Shown: one piece after another, positions 22,874 through 31,687 of the stretch
How the letters are laid out: every line of letters starts with the position of its first letter
How positions within the stretch are numbered: the stretch's first letter is position 1
Notes under the pieces: generated by a model
Told to the model about the DNA's origin: nothing
What the model saw: only the letters and a program-made list of their open reading frames with translations
Database searches by the model: none
Position numbers and translations under genes: made by a program
NCBI RefSeq assembly: GCF_954871325.1
Contig: NC_088775.1
Coordinates: 15,291,561-15,355,560 of the forward strand
DNA length: 64,000 nt
Origin: Gordionus sp. m RMFG-2023
Lineage: Eukaryota > Nematomorpha > Gordioida > Chordodea > Parachordodidae
Reading direction: 5' to 3'

Positions 22874-24060
22874 AAAAATTTTAAAATTTTAATTATAGTA
22901 TTTTTGATAAAATAAATTTTTGATGGTCCTGAAAAGGGATTAAATATAAAGATATATTAGGGTTTCCTGTTGCAACATGATAAGGTAATAAAAAAGTTTA
23001 TTGTTAACTATCCAGATAATGAAGATAGTTAATAAAATTTAAGTAAAAAGTTTCAAATTTTTACTTAAATTTTATTAAGGTGAAATTCATTTTGTTCTTT
23101 TATAGCTGGCTTAATGATAATAATTCTTTTAGAATGCGGTAAGTAAATCTCCGAAGTTAATAGGGGTGAGCTCTTTTAAGTAAAGTTAACCATTATAAAT
23201 AAAATGTTAATATAAAATTGAGATAAAATCTTTTAATGTGTATTGTAGTTTGTTATATATTAAATATAATTAATTTTAATTAAAATTAATTAGGTTTAAC
23301 TTATATAAATTAAGTTCGAAGTAAGTAATATTTTATAGTAAAAATATTATGTATATGAATTAATTAATTTACTCGATTAAAATATGTAGGTTTAACAAAT
23401 ACTTAGCTAAAAGCAGTTGTTTTTAGTATTGCCTGCCCTATGATAAAAGTTTAATGGCCGCGGTAATTTGACCGTGCGAAGGTAGCATAATCATTTGCAA
23501 ATTAATTGTTTGCTAGGATGAATGGTAAGACTTATTTTAAGTTATTATTGGTTAATAAAATTGAATTTAATTTTTAAGTGAAAAATCTTAAAGTTAATAA
23601 AAAGAAGGAAAGACCCTAGGAGCTTCTGTATATAGTTACAGTTAGTTGGGGCAACTAGGGCTAAAATTAAAACTACCCTATAAAATATTAAAATAGAGTG
23701 TATTTTAAAGAGATCCAATTTTATATTGATATTTAGAAAAAGTTACCCTAGGGTTAACAGCGTAATATAGTAAATTAGATCTTATAATTTATAGTGTTTG
23801 CGACCTCGATGTTGAATTATTTTTCATTAAGATGCAGTAGTTTTAATGGATGGTCTGTTCGACCATTAAATTTATCCATGATTTGTGTTCAGATCGGCGA
23901 GAGCCAGATCGGTTCCTATATTTTATTGTTATATTATAAAGTTAGTACGAAAGGACCACTTTAAATTTAATTTAGGTTAGCATAATTTGTGTAATAAATT
24001 TAGGATTTAGAAGTATATATTTACCTAAAATTCATTACTTAAAGTAATTTAAGTATTTTA
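22874..24060 (+). rRNA. rrnL: 16S large-subunit rRNA (mitochondrial origin)
   Basis: Signatures include GGCCGCGGTAATTTGACCGTG, GCGAAGGTAGCATAATCA (23475-23492), AGAAGGAAAGACCCTAGGAGCTT, TTACCCTAGGGTTAACAGCG, TGTTCGACCATTAAA, GATCGGTTCCTATA and TTAGTACGAAAGGACC (23942-23957). The peptidyl-transferase part looks intact. A hairpin lies at 23010-23080 (TAGTTAATAAAATTTAAGTAAAAA and complement). The 3' end is approximate. Confidence 0.92.
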
Positions 24061-24121
24061 GAGTTGAAATTTCTATATAATTTATATTATATTAAATGAA
24101 TATTGATTGATTTATTAACGA

Positions 24122-24175
24122 GAGTAATGATTTTTATGATCTTGATTTGCTTTCAAGGCAAATATAGGTTTACTC
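24122..24175 (-). tRNA. trnS2: Mitochondrial-type tRNA-Ser(UCN) (UGA), D-armless
   Basis: On the minus strand GAGTAA pairs with TTACTC. The anticodon stem-loop TTTGC-CTTGAAA-GCAAA gives TGA. The 5' GAGTAA overlaps the CYTB stop codon by six bases. The position after CYTB is the ancestral one. Confidence 0.7.
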
Positions 24176-25271
24176 AGAAGCTATAATAAAAAATAATAAA
24201 AAGTAGATAACACTGAGTATCTGTCCTATAACAATGAAAGGAGGTTCTACAACTTGAGAACCAATATAGCTTAATAAGATAAAAAAGGAGGCAATAAGAT
24301 TTGCAATAAATTTACGTAAAGAGTTATATTAAAAGATTTTTTGAAGATATAAGTAAGATGTATATAATTATGATTCTTATAAATAAAGCAATAACTCCAC
24401 CCAATTTATTCGGCACACTTCGTAGGATACCATAAGCAAAAAGAAAATATCACTCAGGTATAATATGTGGTGGTGTGGATAAAGGGTTAGCCTCGATAAA
24501 ATTGACTACATTTGTGAATAAATCAGGACATAAAAAAATAAGAACAAAAAATAAGAATAAGGGCAGCATAAAACCAAAAATATCTTTATAAGAAAAAGTT
24601 TGGTGAAAAGGGATTTTAAAAGCAGAAGAAGGGATTCCAAGGGGGTTGTTACTGCCCTTTAAGTGTAATAAAATTAAATGTACTATTATTAACACTAGTA
24701 AAATAAAAGGTAAAATAAAATGTAAGGAAAAGAATCGATTTAATGTAGGGTCTCCTACATTAAATCCTCCTCAAATTCAAATAACCACAGGCTTTCCTAG
24801 AATAGGGATAGCGGAGATTATATTAGTAATTACAGTTGCTGCTCAGTAAGATATTTGCCCTCACGGAAGAACATACCCTAAAAAGGCTGTTATTATAGTT
24901 AAAAGGAGTAAGATTACCCCAGAGGATCATACCATATAATTTATAACAAATGATCCATAGAATAGACTACGAAAGATGTGCAAATAAATAAAAATAAACA
25001 TAAAAGATGCTCCTATAGAATGAAGATTGCGTAATAAAAATCCCTCTCAAATATTATTTTCAATAGATACCACTATAAAAAATGATTTATAAATATCTGA
25101 AATGTAATGTTTAGAAAGAAAGAATCCTGTAATAAATTGGGATATAAAAAATAATCCTGTAATTGATCCTATATTTCATCAATAATTAATATTAGGAGGG
25201 GTTGGGAGATCAATAATGAATTTATTAATTTCATTAAATATTTCAGATTTTCGGATAGATTTATTTATCAT
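24170..25271 (-). pseudogene. CYTB: CYTB, cytochrome b (mitochondrial origin, one frame break)
   Basis: It starts MMNKSMRKSEMFNEINKFI. Conserved parts are [40 protein letters not shown], then NRFFSLHFMLPF and [23 protein letters not shown]. Haem-ligand His residues are present. The length of 1102 bp is one base over a codon multiple. The shift lies near 24329, between SSKNLLM and NSLRKFIAN, after which the frame runs to GQMLSVIYFLLFFMMASE and TAA. As a mitochondrial gene it would encode the quinone-binding core of complex III. Confidence 0.9.
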
Positions 25272-25280
25272 TTATAAAGT

Positions 25281-25610
25281 TTAGTTAATAGAGAGTTCAT
25301 ATTGGGGTTGGAGACAAAACACATTGTCTCCAACCCCAATAACCAAGGTTCCTCGCTGTAGTAATTTGAAGTATATATTACATGATACACCCCCATAAGT
25401 TATATTCCTATATCATTTTGATGCATCTTCCTCCTTGTTTACCTTGGTTATTGGGGTTGGAGACAAAACACATGAATATAGGAATAAAATTAATATACCA
25501 CCTGTGTAAGTTATTACAATAACCAAGGTAAACAAGGAGGAAGGTGCATCAAAATTTACTAAAACAGCTGTCTCTAAGAGTAGAGACAGCTGTTTTAGTA
25601 AATTTAATAT
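25281..25610 (-). pseudogene. ND6: ND6, NADH dehydrogenase subunit 6 (mitochondrial origin, open frame)
   Basis: A 109-codon open frame with an ATA start. The family signature is VMTYTGGMLILFLYSCVLS, as in ND6 YxGGMLxLFxY. It lies upstream of CYTB on the same strand, the ancestral ND6-CYTB pair. It is shorter than usual (about 140-170). Most of it consists of inverted repeats: 25552-25576 with 25581-25605, 25415-25452 with 25518-25555, and 25301-25316 with 25325-25340. The part after the signature reads TKVNKEEDASK, unusually charged. That stretch is the antisense of the upstream DAPSSLFTLV arm. Confidence 0.8.
25301..25605. repeat. Set of inverted repeats filling ND6
   Basis: Three inverted pairs lie in 300 bp. 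The pair at 25552/25581 has 25 bp arms around CTAAAACAGCTGTCTCT. The pair at 25415/25518 has 38 bp arms with one or two mismatches. ATTGGGGTTGGAGACA occurs at 25301, inverted at 25325 and again direct at 25449-25464. The frame is open through all of them. Confidence 0.93.
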
Positions 25611-25613
25611 ATT

Positions 25614-25675
25614 AAAGGTAGTTTAAAAAATACAAACTTTGGGGGTTTGAGATAATATTCATTTTATCTTCCTTT
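25614..25675 (+). tRNA. trnP: Mitochondrial-type tRNA-Pro (UGG)
   Basis: The acceptor AAAGG pairs with CCTTT. The anticodon stem-loop CAAAC-TTTGGGG-GTTTG gives TGG. Confidence 0.7.
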
Positions 25676-25687
25676 AAAAATTGAATA

Positions 25688-25745
25688 AAACTCTTAAGAA
25701 GTATCTTTGAGTTACAAACTCAACTTATTAAATATTTATAATATA
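25688..25745 (-). tRNA. trnT: Mitochondrial-type tRNA-Thr (UGU), tentative
   Basis: On the minus strand the stem-loop TTGAG-TTTGTAA-CTCAA gives anticodon TGT. The acceptor stem is not clear, so the ends are approximate. T and P next to ND6 is a common arrangement. Confidence 0.5.
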
Positions 25746-25948
25746 TAATCTTTTATTAAATAGGTAGCATATAGTAAACGACTATATTAAGTGTTTACAG
25801 CTTGAGTTATCAAATTTACTTATTATAATTTTATAGGATATAATTAGTGAGGATAGATACTATCAGATTAAGATTCAAATCTTAATTAAAATCGCTATTA
25901 AAAATCGTGCAGTGTTTAAATTTATAAATTTAAACACTTTATACATTA
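25746..25948. other. Probable further tRNA genes, not assigned
   Basis: About 200 bp with hairpins, such as TTAAGATTCAAATCTTAA at 25873-25890 and GTGTTTAAATTTATAAATTT with complement near 25912. These look like one to three reduced tRNAs. I cannot assign anticodons by eye. Confidence 0.4.
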
Positions 25949-26014
25949 ATAAGGTAAGCTAAAGATTAAAAGCTTATGGGTTCATACCTCATATATGATT
26001 ATAAGATCCCTTAT
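25949..26014 (+). tRNA. trnM: Mitochondrial-type tRNA-Met (CAU)
   Basis: The acceptor ATAAGG pairs with CCTTAT. The loop in TATGGGTTCATACCTCATA gives anticodon CAT. It lies immediately before ND2, as in the ancestral M-ND2-W block. Confidence 0.8.
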
Positions 26015-26016
26015 AA

Positions 26017-26985
26017 ATTTTAATAGCTATATTACGAGTAATATGATTAGGAAGTATTTTGTGAATATTTAGATCTAGCTCATTCATTTATTTTTGGCAG
26101 GGGTTAGCATTAAATTTAGTTATATTTTTACTTTTTGTTATTTTGGGGGAGGGGGTGGAATCCTATGTTGGTTTATTATTGTACTATCTGGTACAAAGAA
26201 CTGCCAGACTCTTATTTTTGATCTTGAGACAAACCAATTATGTATGGGTGCCAATGAAAGCAGGATTGGCACCCATACATAATTGGTTTGTCTCAAGATC
26301 AAAAATAAGAGGCTGGCAGTTCTTTGTACCAATGTCTACATTGCAAAAGTTAATTCCGGTTTATTATTGTACTATCTGGTACAAAGAACTGCCAGCCTCT
26401 TATTTTTGATCTTGAGACAAACCAATTATGGTTTGTCTGGGGTTAAGAGCACTAATCAGATCACTGGCACCAATTTATACGAGAAGTTTTATAATGATTA
26501 TAGTGTACTCTTCGATTGGGATGTCAGTATGAATAGTTCTACTGGTAAGAAGAGGAGTATTTTATTTTTTATTATTTAGAGGAATGTACATCTTTCTAAT
26601 TTTTAGAGTAAAAAATTTAAAAATAATAGTTTTAAGGGTGATTAATGCGAAAGCTAATTATGTGTTAATATATAAAGTAACAGGGATTAGTTTACTAATA
26701 ATTTTGTTGTTTTCTGTGTCAGAATTCCCACCCTCTAATATTTTTTTAATGAAGTTAGTTGGGGTTATTAGTCTTATCAATAATCATGCAATAATAGTAG
26801 TAATACTTTTATTACTATCGGGGGTGGGGTATTACTACTATTATCGCATGATTATAGTTTGATCTATTTATTTAATATTAAATTTAACACCCAAAATCTT
26901 TAATAAAAAGGTAAAAGGGGTATACGATAGAAATGTTAGAATATTCCTTTTAATTTTATCCTATTTTTTACTAGTGTTATATTAG
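26017..26985 (+). pseudogene. ND2: ND2, NADH dehydrogenase subunit 2 (mitochondrial origin, fully open frame)
   Basis: A frame of 969 bp, 322 codons plus TAG, open from the ATT start to the stop under the mitochondrial code. Conserved parts are KAGLAPIHNWF (the ND2 KxGxxPxHxW motif), MSTLQKLMPVYY and FSVSEFPPSNMF near the C-terminus. It is an antiporter-like membrane subunit of complex I. The frame contains three arms of one repeat (26190-26255, inverted 26265-26330, direct 26378-26430). The conserved KAGLAPIHNW motif lies in the loop and inverted arm. Listed as a pseudogene only because of its location; the reading frame itself is undamaged. A further short palindrome is at 26775-26850. Confidence 0.9.
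26190..26430. repeat. Three-arm coding palindrome in ND2
   Basis: The 66 bp arm 26190-26255 (starting GGTACAAAGAACTGCC) is complementary to 26265-26330 with about one mismatch. A 53 bp direct copy of the first arm follows at 26378-26430, preceded by a repeat of TTATTATTGTACTATCT. All three lie in one open frame. Confidence 0.96.
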
Positions 26986-26989
26986 TAAA

Positions 26990-27058
26990 AGGATTTTAGG
27001 TTAAAATTTAAACCGTAGGTCTTCAAAACCTATAATAATTTATTAAAAATTAAATCTT
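26990..27058 (+). tRNA. trnW: Mitochondrial-type tRNA-Trp (UCA)
   Basis: The acceptor AGGATTT pairs with AAATCTT (one G-T pair). The anticodon stem-loop TAGGT-CTTCAAA-ACCTA gives TCA, which reads TGA as Trp. It lies directly after ND2. Confidence 0.85.
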
Positions 27059-27066
27059 ATTAATAT

Positions 27067-27126
27067 TTTGGATAAAATTCTTAGCTGCTTCAAAGCTATG
27101 CTTTAAGTGATATAAGCTATAACCAA
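27067..27126 (-). tRNA. trnF: Mitochondrial-type tRNA-Phe (GAA)
   Basis: The minus-strand stem-loop TAGCT-TTGAAGC-AGCTA gives anticodon GAA. The acceptor TTTGG pairs with CCAAA. It is at the 3' side of ND5 here. Confidence 0.7.
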
Positions 27127-27219
27127 ATATCTAATTACAGTAAATTTCAAGTTATTGTCAGTATTAATACGATGACAAATAAGATAGAAATCCTGAAATC
27201 CCTATTTCCCAACCTCATA

Positions 27220-27290
27220 GGATTTCTATCTGCAATATTTGTCGAGGATTTCAGGATGTCTCCCTCGACAAATATTACAGATAGAAATCC
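27220..27290. repeat. Coding palindrome near the ND5 3' end
   Basis: Arms 27220-27247 and 27263-27290 (28 bp, about one mismatch, GGATTTCTATCTG...GTCGAGG). The frame passes through as SGFLSVMFVEG and then SSTNMADSNP. Half of this palindrome also marks the end of the duplicated ND5 piece at 18190-18230. Confidence 0.93.
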
Positions 27291-27916
27291 TGAAATTATA
27301 GGAGCAAAAAGGACAAAATAGTTGGATATTGGGTTTCATATAAATATTTCCCAAGAAGAAGAGAAAATGTTAATAAGATTAAATATAATAATTCTTCCTA
27401 CCCCTAAAATTATTAAAGGGATTGATAAGTTCCAGTTATAATGAGTGTCTATAAATTTTGAGAGGGGTCGACTTTCCTCAAAATTTATAGAATTTAAAAT
27501 TCGAAAGGAGTATCCAACTGTTAAAAATACAGATAAAAAAATCATTGTTCATATAAGAAAATGACTACTATAATAGAATCTACTACTAGATTCTATTAAC
27601 GAGTGCTCCTTAGAGAAAAATCCTATAGAGCAAGGAAAAGCTATTAATGATCAGGAAGATAAAAAGGAAGATTGTGAAGTTAATTTACTAGAATTAATAG
27701 GGTTCATTCGAGTTTCTTGAGAATTTATATTAGAATGAAATACTCTTCCTGCTCTTATAACTAAATTACTTTTAAAAATGGCATGAGACATTAAATGAGT
27801 TAAGCATAGATAAAAAAGTTTATTTACAAGAATTAATAGAAGTTTTATTTGATTTATAGTTCTAAGAGCAATAATTTTTTTAATATCTTTTTCTTTTCAA
27901 GCTGAGAGTGAACTAA

Positions 27917-28088
27917 TGAAGAGGCTGGCTGCTAGCAGCCATATGGCTGCGCCAACCCCTATTTCCTCATTAGTTCACTCCAGAACCCGTAACGTAAGGA
28001 TTACTCCTGCACACACTAGGGTTCTGGAGTGAACTAATGAGGAAATAGGGGTTGGCGCAGCCATGGCTGCTAGCAGCCAGCCTCTTCA
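27917..28088. repeat. Central coding palindrome of ND5
   Basis: Arms 27917-27988 and 28019-28088 are complementary over about 70 bp, differing mainly by a two-base AT in CCATATGGCTGC against CCATGGCTGC. The smaller palindrome GGCTGCTAGCAGCC lies inside each arm. A third partial copy is in the duplicated ND5 piece at 17503-17575. Confidence 0.96.
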
Positions 28089-28589
28089 GGGCAGTTGTGC
28101 AGATTTAATAAAAGCTGCCAGTAGTGTTGTGTTAAATGCTAGAATAAGAATAGGATTTAGAGCAGTAGATATATCAATATTAGAGATTATATCAATATTG
28201 TTGGGTCTTAAGAAAAATATAGATAAAATAATTATTACATCCAGGGTTATGATGGCTTTTATTATTGAAGAATGATTTTGGTAAAATATAATTAGAAGAA
28301 AAGAAGTAAGACCTAAACCATCTCACCCCAAAATGAGAATAACTATTCTGGGGGTGATTACTATAAAAATTATAGAGACAATAAATAGGTTAAATATTAT
28401 ATAATAAAAAAGTTTATTTACATCTTCTAGTATGTAATAAAATCTATATACTAATACATTTAATGAGATTAATGTAAGAATAAAAATAAAGGATACAGAG
28501 AAAGGGTCAAATAAAAAATCAAATTCAAATCTTATATTTTTTAGTATAATTAAATTATACGATAATTTTGTTGACAGTCTAGTTATAAT

Positions 28590-28638
28590 GTTGGTTTGTA
28601 TAGTTATAAAGATAAATATTATAACTATACAAACCAAC
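28590..28638. repeat. Coding palindrome near the ND5 5' end
   Basis: TTGGTTTGTATAGTTATA and its complement lie about 10 bp apart. Both are read in the ND5 frame as LLVCMVMM and FMTMQTN. Confidence 0.93.
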
Positions 28639-28653
28639 AATTTATTCTTGAAT

Positions 28654-28801
28654 ACCCCCCTTTTTATTTTTTTATTTATTGTGAGTTGATATTTATATAA
28701 ATATCTTTATTAAAGTCACAGTTTAAATTTAACTCACAAATAATATAGTCAGCCCCTTGCCATATGATTAAGGATATAAATAAAAAAATAAAAAGGGGGG
28801 T
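28654..28801. repeat. Inverted repeat shared by the ND5 5' end and ND4 3' end, around trnH
   Basis: Arms of about 25 bp (ACCCCCCTTTTTATTTTTTT and complement) bracket trnH. The left arm encodes the ND5 N-terminus (NKKMKSGV) and the right arm the ND4 C-terminal part (FTPLFIFLF). Confidence 0.9.
28681..28737 (-). tRNA. trnH: Mitochondrial-type tRNA-His (GUG)
   Basis: The acceptor GTGAGTT pairs fully with AACTCAC. The anticodon stem-loop TTAAA-CTGTGAC-TTTAA gives GTG. It lies between ND4 and ND5, as in the ancestral order. Confidence 0.88.
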
Positions 28802-29868
28802 AAAAGATCTCTGTAGAAAGGATGAAGACACATCTGCCTTTTTTACCCCTATAGAAATACGAGTAAAAATAAAACTAGAAATTAAAATTAAGATAATTGT
28901 ATTAAGAATAATAGGATATATAAATAAATAAGAAAAATTTATTAAATTATAAATAATAATAATTTCTGGGAATAGATTAAAGGATGGCGGGCACCCAATG
29001 TTGAATATTAAAATTATAAATAGAATTAATGTGGCATATAAAGATTTTATATTTATTTGAGATTTAACTAAAATTATATTACGGGTAGATATTTTATTAT
29101 ATATTAAATAAAAAATAAGGAATATGGAAGGTCTAATAAATCCGTGGGATACACTTATTGAGATAGATCCTTCTAGTGAAATGAAAGATATTAGAAGTAT
29201 TCTAATGGCAAGAAAAGTTATATGAGATACACTAGAGTAAGCAATTATGATTTTTATTTCTAAATGATATCCCGATTCTAGACATAATTATCCCCCATAG
29301 CCGGGGAACCCGCTAGTAATATGGATCCTGATGTCGACGCTTCTACATGAGCCTTAGGAAGTCAGAGATGAAAAATGTAAATAGGTAATTTTACTAAAAA
29401 TGCCAAAATGATAAGGAATATTGTCCCTGAACCTCAACCTCTCAAATTATCAGACAACGCCGCTGCTTTTTCTTTTATTGTCCCTGAACCTCAACCTCAA
29501 ATTATCATCATGATCGGAATTAGGGATGTCTCAAAAAAAATAAAAAATCAAAGAATTTTATTAATTAGAGGTACTAGAAGTATAACTATAGTTATACCTA
29601 GAATAATTTTTATAATTAAAAGTTTAAACATCTCAGATTCTAAGGATATAATGAAAATGATAACTACGATAGAAATAATAAATATTAAAGTAAATAAAAT
29701 ATTTAATGAATCTAAATTTATTATCGTGTTGGACCATAAGTTTATGTTTGACAAGGAACCAAAGTTTAATGACAGGGATACTAGTAATATCCCTGTCATT
29801 ATTGTTAAAATAGGTAAGTGTGACAGAAACCCAATAAATGGGGTTATTAAGAGGAGGGATACTATCAT
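28738..29868 (-). pseudogene. ND4: ND4, NADH dehydrogenase subunit 4 (mitochondrial origin)
   Basis: It starts MIVSLLLITPFIGF. Conserved parts include LPKAHVEA (the family LPKAHVEAP) at about 29335 and NIGCPPSFNLFPEI near 28990. It probably ends with an incomplete stop at trnH, after WQGADYMI. About 1131 bp, shorter than typical (about 1300). At 29418-29500 a sequence of about 28 bp (ATTGTCCCTGAACCTCAACC...) is present twice, an internal tandem duplication. Frame integrity through that part was not confirmed. Confidence 0.82.
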
Positions 29869-29871
29869 TTA

Positions 29872-29920
29872 TAGTGTCTTCATCCTTTCTATAATTATTA
29901 TAGAAAGGATGAAGACACTA
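29872..29920. repeat. Inverted repeat at the ND4L/ND4 junction
   Basis: 22 bp arms (TAGTGTCTTCATCCTTTCTA and complement) at 29872-29893 and 29899-29920. An 18 bp third copy, AGAAAGGATGAAGACACA, lies about 1.1 kb away at about 28816-28833 inside ND4. ND4L ends within the palindrome. Confidence 0.92.
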
Positions 29921-30161
29921 TGAAAAAAGTGGAACTTTTTGATAAGTTAATAAGTATGGTAAGAGATATGGTTGCCTCGATAATTATTATAATTAAAATA
30001 AATAAAAGAAAAATAATAGATAAAGAAGTTCCTATGTAGTTATTAAAGACTATTAAAATACCTATAATTGATAATATTTCTATAAATAGAAGTATTTTAA
30101 TAACTAAAGGGAAGCTTATTAAAATTTTAATTATGATTAGTCCTGTGATTAATCTAATTAT
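29898..30161 (-). pseudogene. ND4L: ND4L, NADH dehydrogenase subunit 4L (mitochondrial origin, open frame)
   Basis: An 87-residue open frame with an ATA start. The C-terminal part MIIEATMSLTMLINLSKSS matches the ND4L signature EA(S/T)xxLxLLV. It lies upstream of ND4 on the same strand, as in the usual ND4L-ND4 pair. Three membrane segments are visible. Identity rests on that signature and position. Confidence 0.72.
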
Positions 30162-30251
30162 GTGCGAAGTATATCATTGAATAGAATATTATAGAAAATT
30201 TTCTATAGATATAAATTACCAATTTATAGAATAATTATTATAATATTATTC

Positions 30252-30314
30252 TTTTAGGGAGAGTAATCACGTCTTAAGTAACAATTAAGTATTCAGATTT
30301 TAAATTACCTAAAA
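30252..30314 (-). tRNA. trnN: Mitochondrial-type tRNA-Asn (GUU)
   Basis: The acceptor TTTTAGG pairs fully with CCTAAAA. The anticodon stem-loop CTTAA-TTGTTAC-TTAAG gives GTT. Confidence 0.78.
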
Positions 30315-30372
30315 CTAAGGACACGTTAAATGTTGTCTATAAAAGAGTCTAAATTTTAGATCTTAGAATTTT
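30315..30372. other. Probable further tRNA, not assigned
   Basis: 58 bp between N and A with CTAAG near the left edge and CTTAG near the right edge. This could be an acceptor pair, but the anticodon is unclear. Confidence 0.35.
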
Positions 30373-30426
30373 GGAGTATTAGAAATTTTTCTAAAACAAT
30401 ACATGCAAAGTATTATAGTATACCCC
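30373..30426 (-). tRNA. trnA: Mitochondrial-type tRNA-Ala (UGC)
   Basis: The acceptor GGGGTAT pairs with ATACTCC. The anticodon stem-loop AATAC-TTTGCAT-GTATT gives TGC. The T-arm is TTAGAAA/TTTCTAA and the D-arm is missing. It lies after ND3, the ancestral place. Confidence 0.75.
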
Positions 30427-30471
30427 AGTTTAACAAGATGTTTACTTGTATCAATTAATATTGTTATAGAT

Positions 30472-30783
30472 TCACTCCATAGTAATACCTACAATTAATA
30501 CTAAAAGTATTAAAACTGAAAAATTGATCTCATTAAAAGATTTCATTAGTGGTAATACGATGATAGCGATCTCAAGATCAAAAATAATAAATAAAATTGT
30601 AATATATATAAATTTTAAGGAGTAAGGTATTCGGGATATACCAAAAGTGTCAATCCCACACTCAAATGATGATCTAAAGGAATTAATTTTTAATTTCGTG
30701 GGTGTAAATAAAATTTTATATAGATTGAACAGAAAGTAAGAGATTAGTAAGGATAAAGAAATTAAAATAGTAGAATGAAGCAT
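30472..30783 (-). pseudogene. ND3: ND3, NADH dehydrogenase subunit 3 (mitochondrial origin, open frame)
   Basis: A 103-residue open frame. The signature SSFECGIDTFGISRIPYSLKF matches the ND3 FECGFDP part. FIIFDLEIAIIVLPL follows (family LLFDLEIxLLxP). It is a small membrane subunit of complex I. The order COX3-G-ND3-A on the minus strand is ancestral. Confidence 0.9.
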
Positions 30784-30791
30784 TGTAGTAT

Positions 30792-30848
30792 ACTATTTTA
30801 ATTTCTTTCTAATTGGAAATTAGATGTACTTAATTATACTAAAATAGT
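30792..30848 (-). tRNA. trnG: Mitochondrial-type tRNA-Gly (UCC)
   Basis: The acceptor ACTATTTT pairs with AAAATAGT. The anticodon loop in CTAATTTCCAATTAG gives TCC. It lies between COX3 and ND3. Confidence 0.78.
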
Positions 30849-30952
30849 TAGGTGTATAAAACTTTACACGCATTGGCGGGGGCGGGTTAATCCCCCCATC
30901 AGTACAAACACAGGTATAAAAATAGTCACACAACATCAACAAAATGTCAGTA

Positions 30953-31675
30953 TCAGGCTGCTAATTCAAAATGAAGCATATCTAGTATTGAGATTAACCC
31001 CATTATGATTCGAGGGGTTACAGATAGAAGAAAAATGGACCCGATAATGATATGAAACCCGTGAAATCCTGTTGCCACGAAAAAAACTCTTCCAAAGCAA
31101 GAGTCATTAATTGAAAAAGGTGATTGGAAGTACTCTTCAACTTGAAGGTATGTAAAGTATAACCCTAAAATTACTGTGAGGGCAATGAGGTATAACACTG
31201 AGCTGGATTTTTTCACTGCAAAAAATGAGTGATGAGCTCAAGTGATTGAAATTCCTCTTATTAATAAAATAATAGTGTTTATCAGCGGGGTTTCAAAAAA
31301 GGGAATAGGTATTACTCCTATAGGGGGCCAGTTATTCCCGATCTCCGAATCAGGGCAAAGTCTAAAGCGAAAGTAGGCCCAAAAAAATGAGACAAAGAAT
31401 ATTATCTCTGAGACAATGAATAGAATAAAAGAGAATCCTAAACTTTTAGAGATCGTTGATAATATTTCCCCTGATATAGAGGATTCACGTTGTAGGTCCT
31501 TTCCTCACATATAAAAAGTTATTATTATAGCTACAACTGCAAAAAGGACAAAAATAATATTATTAGAAGTTTTTCATATTACACCCAATAAAGCTGCTAT
31601 TGCTCCTAGTGCCGAGAGTGAGCCTAGTAATGGCCAAAATGATGGATTAATAATATACAAAAGATTTTTTATCAT
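30953..31675 (-). pseudogene. COX3: COX3, cytochrome c oxidase subunit III (mitochondrial origin, open frame)
   Basis: A 240-residue open frame (723 bp) with an ATG start at 31675. Family parts are WPLLGSLSAL, SEMMFFVSFFWAYF, NTIILLMSG, ITWAHHS and VATGFHGFHIIIG. The His and Glu residues conserved in subunit III are present. The C-terminus is a little short of the common 260 residues. No break was seen. Confidence 0.92.
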
Positions 31676-31687
31676 GAGATTATATAT

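Larger units (their letters stand above)
27135..28679 (-). pseudogene. ND5: ND5, NADH dehydrogenase subunit 5 (mitochondrial origin, open frame)
   Basis: 1545 bp (515 codons with TAA), with an ATA start at 28679 and stop at 27135-27137. No break was found by eye. Conserved parts are [62 protein letters not shown] and SHAMFKSNLFM. It is the largest antiporter-like subunit of complex I. Four inverted repeats lie in the frame: at the 5' end shared with ND4, 28590-28638, 27917-28088 and 27220-27290. The central one has 70 bp GC-rich arms. One orientation encodes the conserved [12 protein letters not shown] block, and the other encodes [12 protein letters not shown] and neighbours. Confidence 0.88.

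Noticed and set aside
29408-29923. 171-codon plus-strand frame in the ND4 region
   Set aside because: ND4 is encoded on the opposite strand with conserved motifs; this frame is its antisense.
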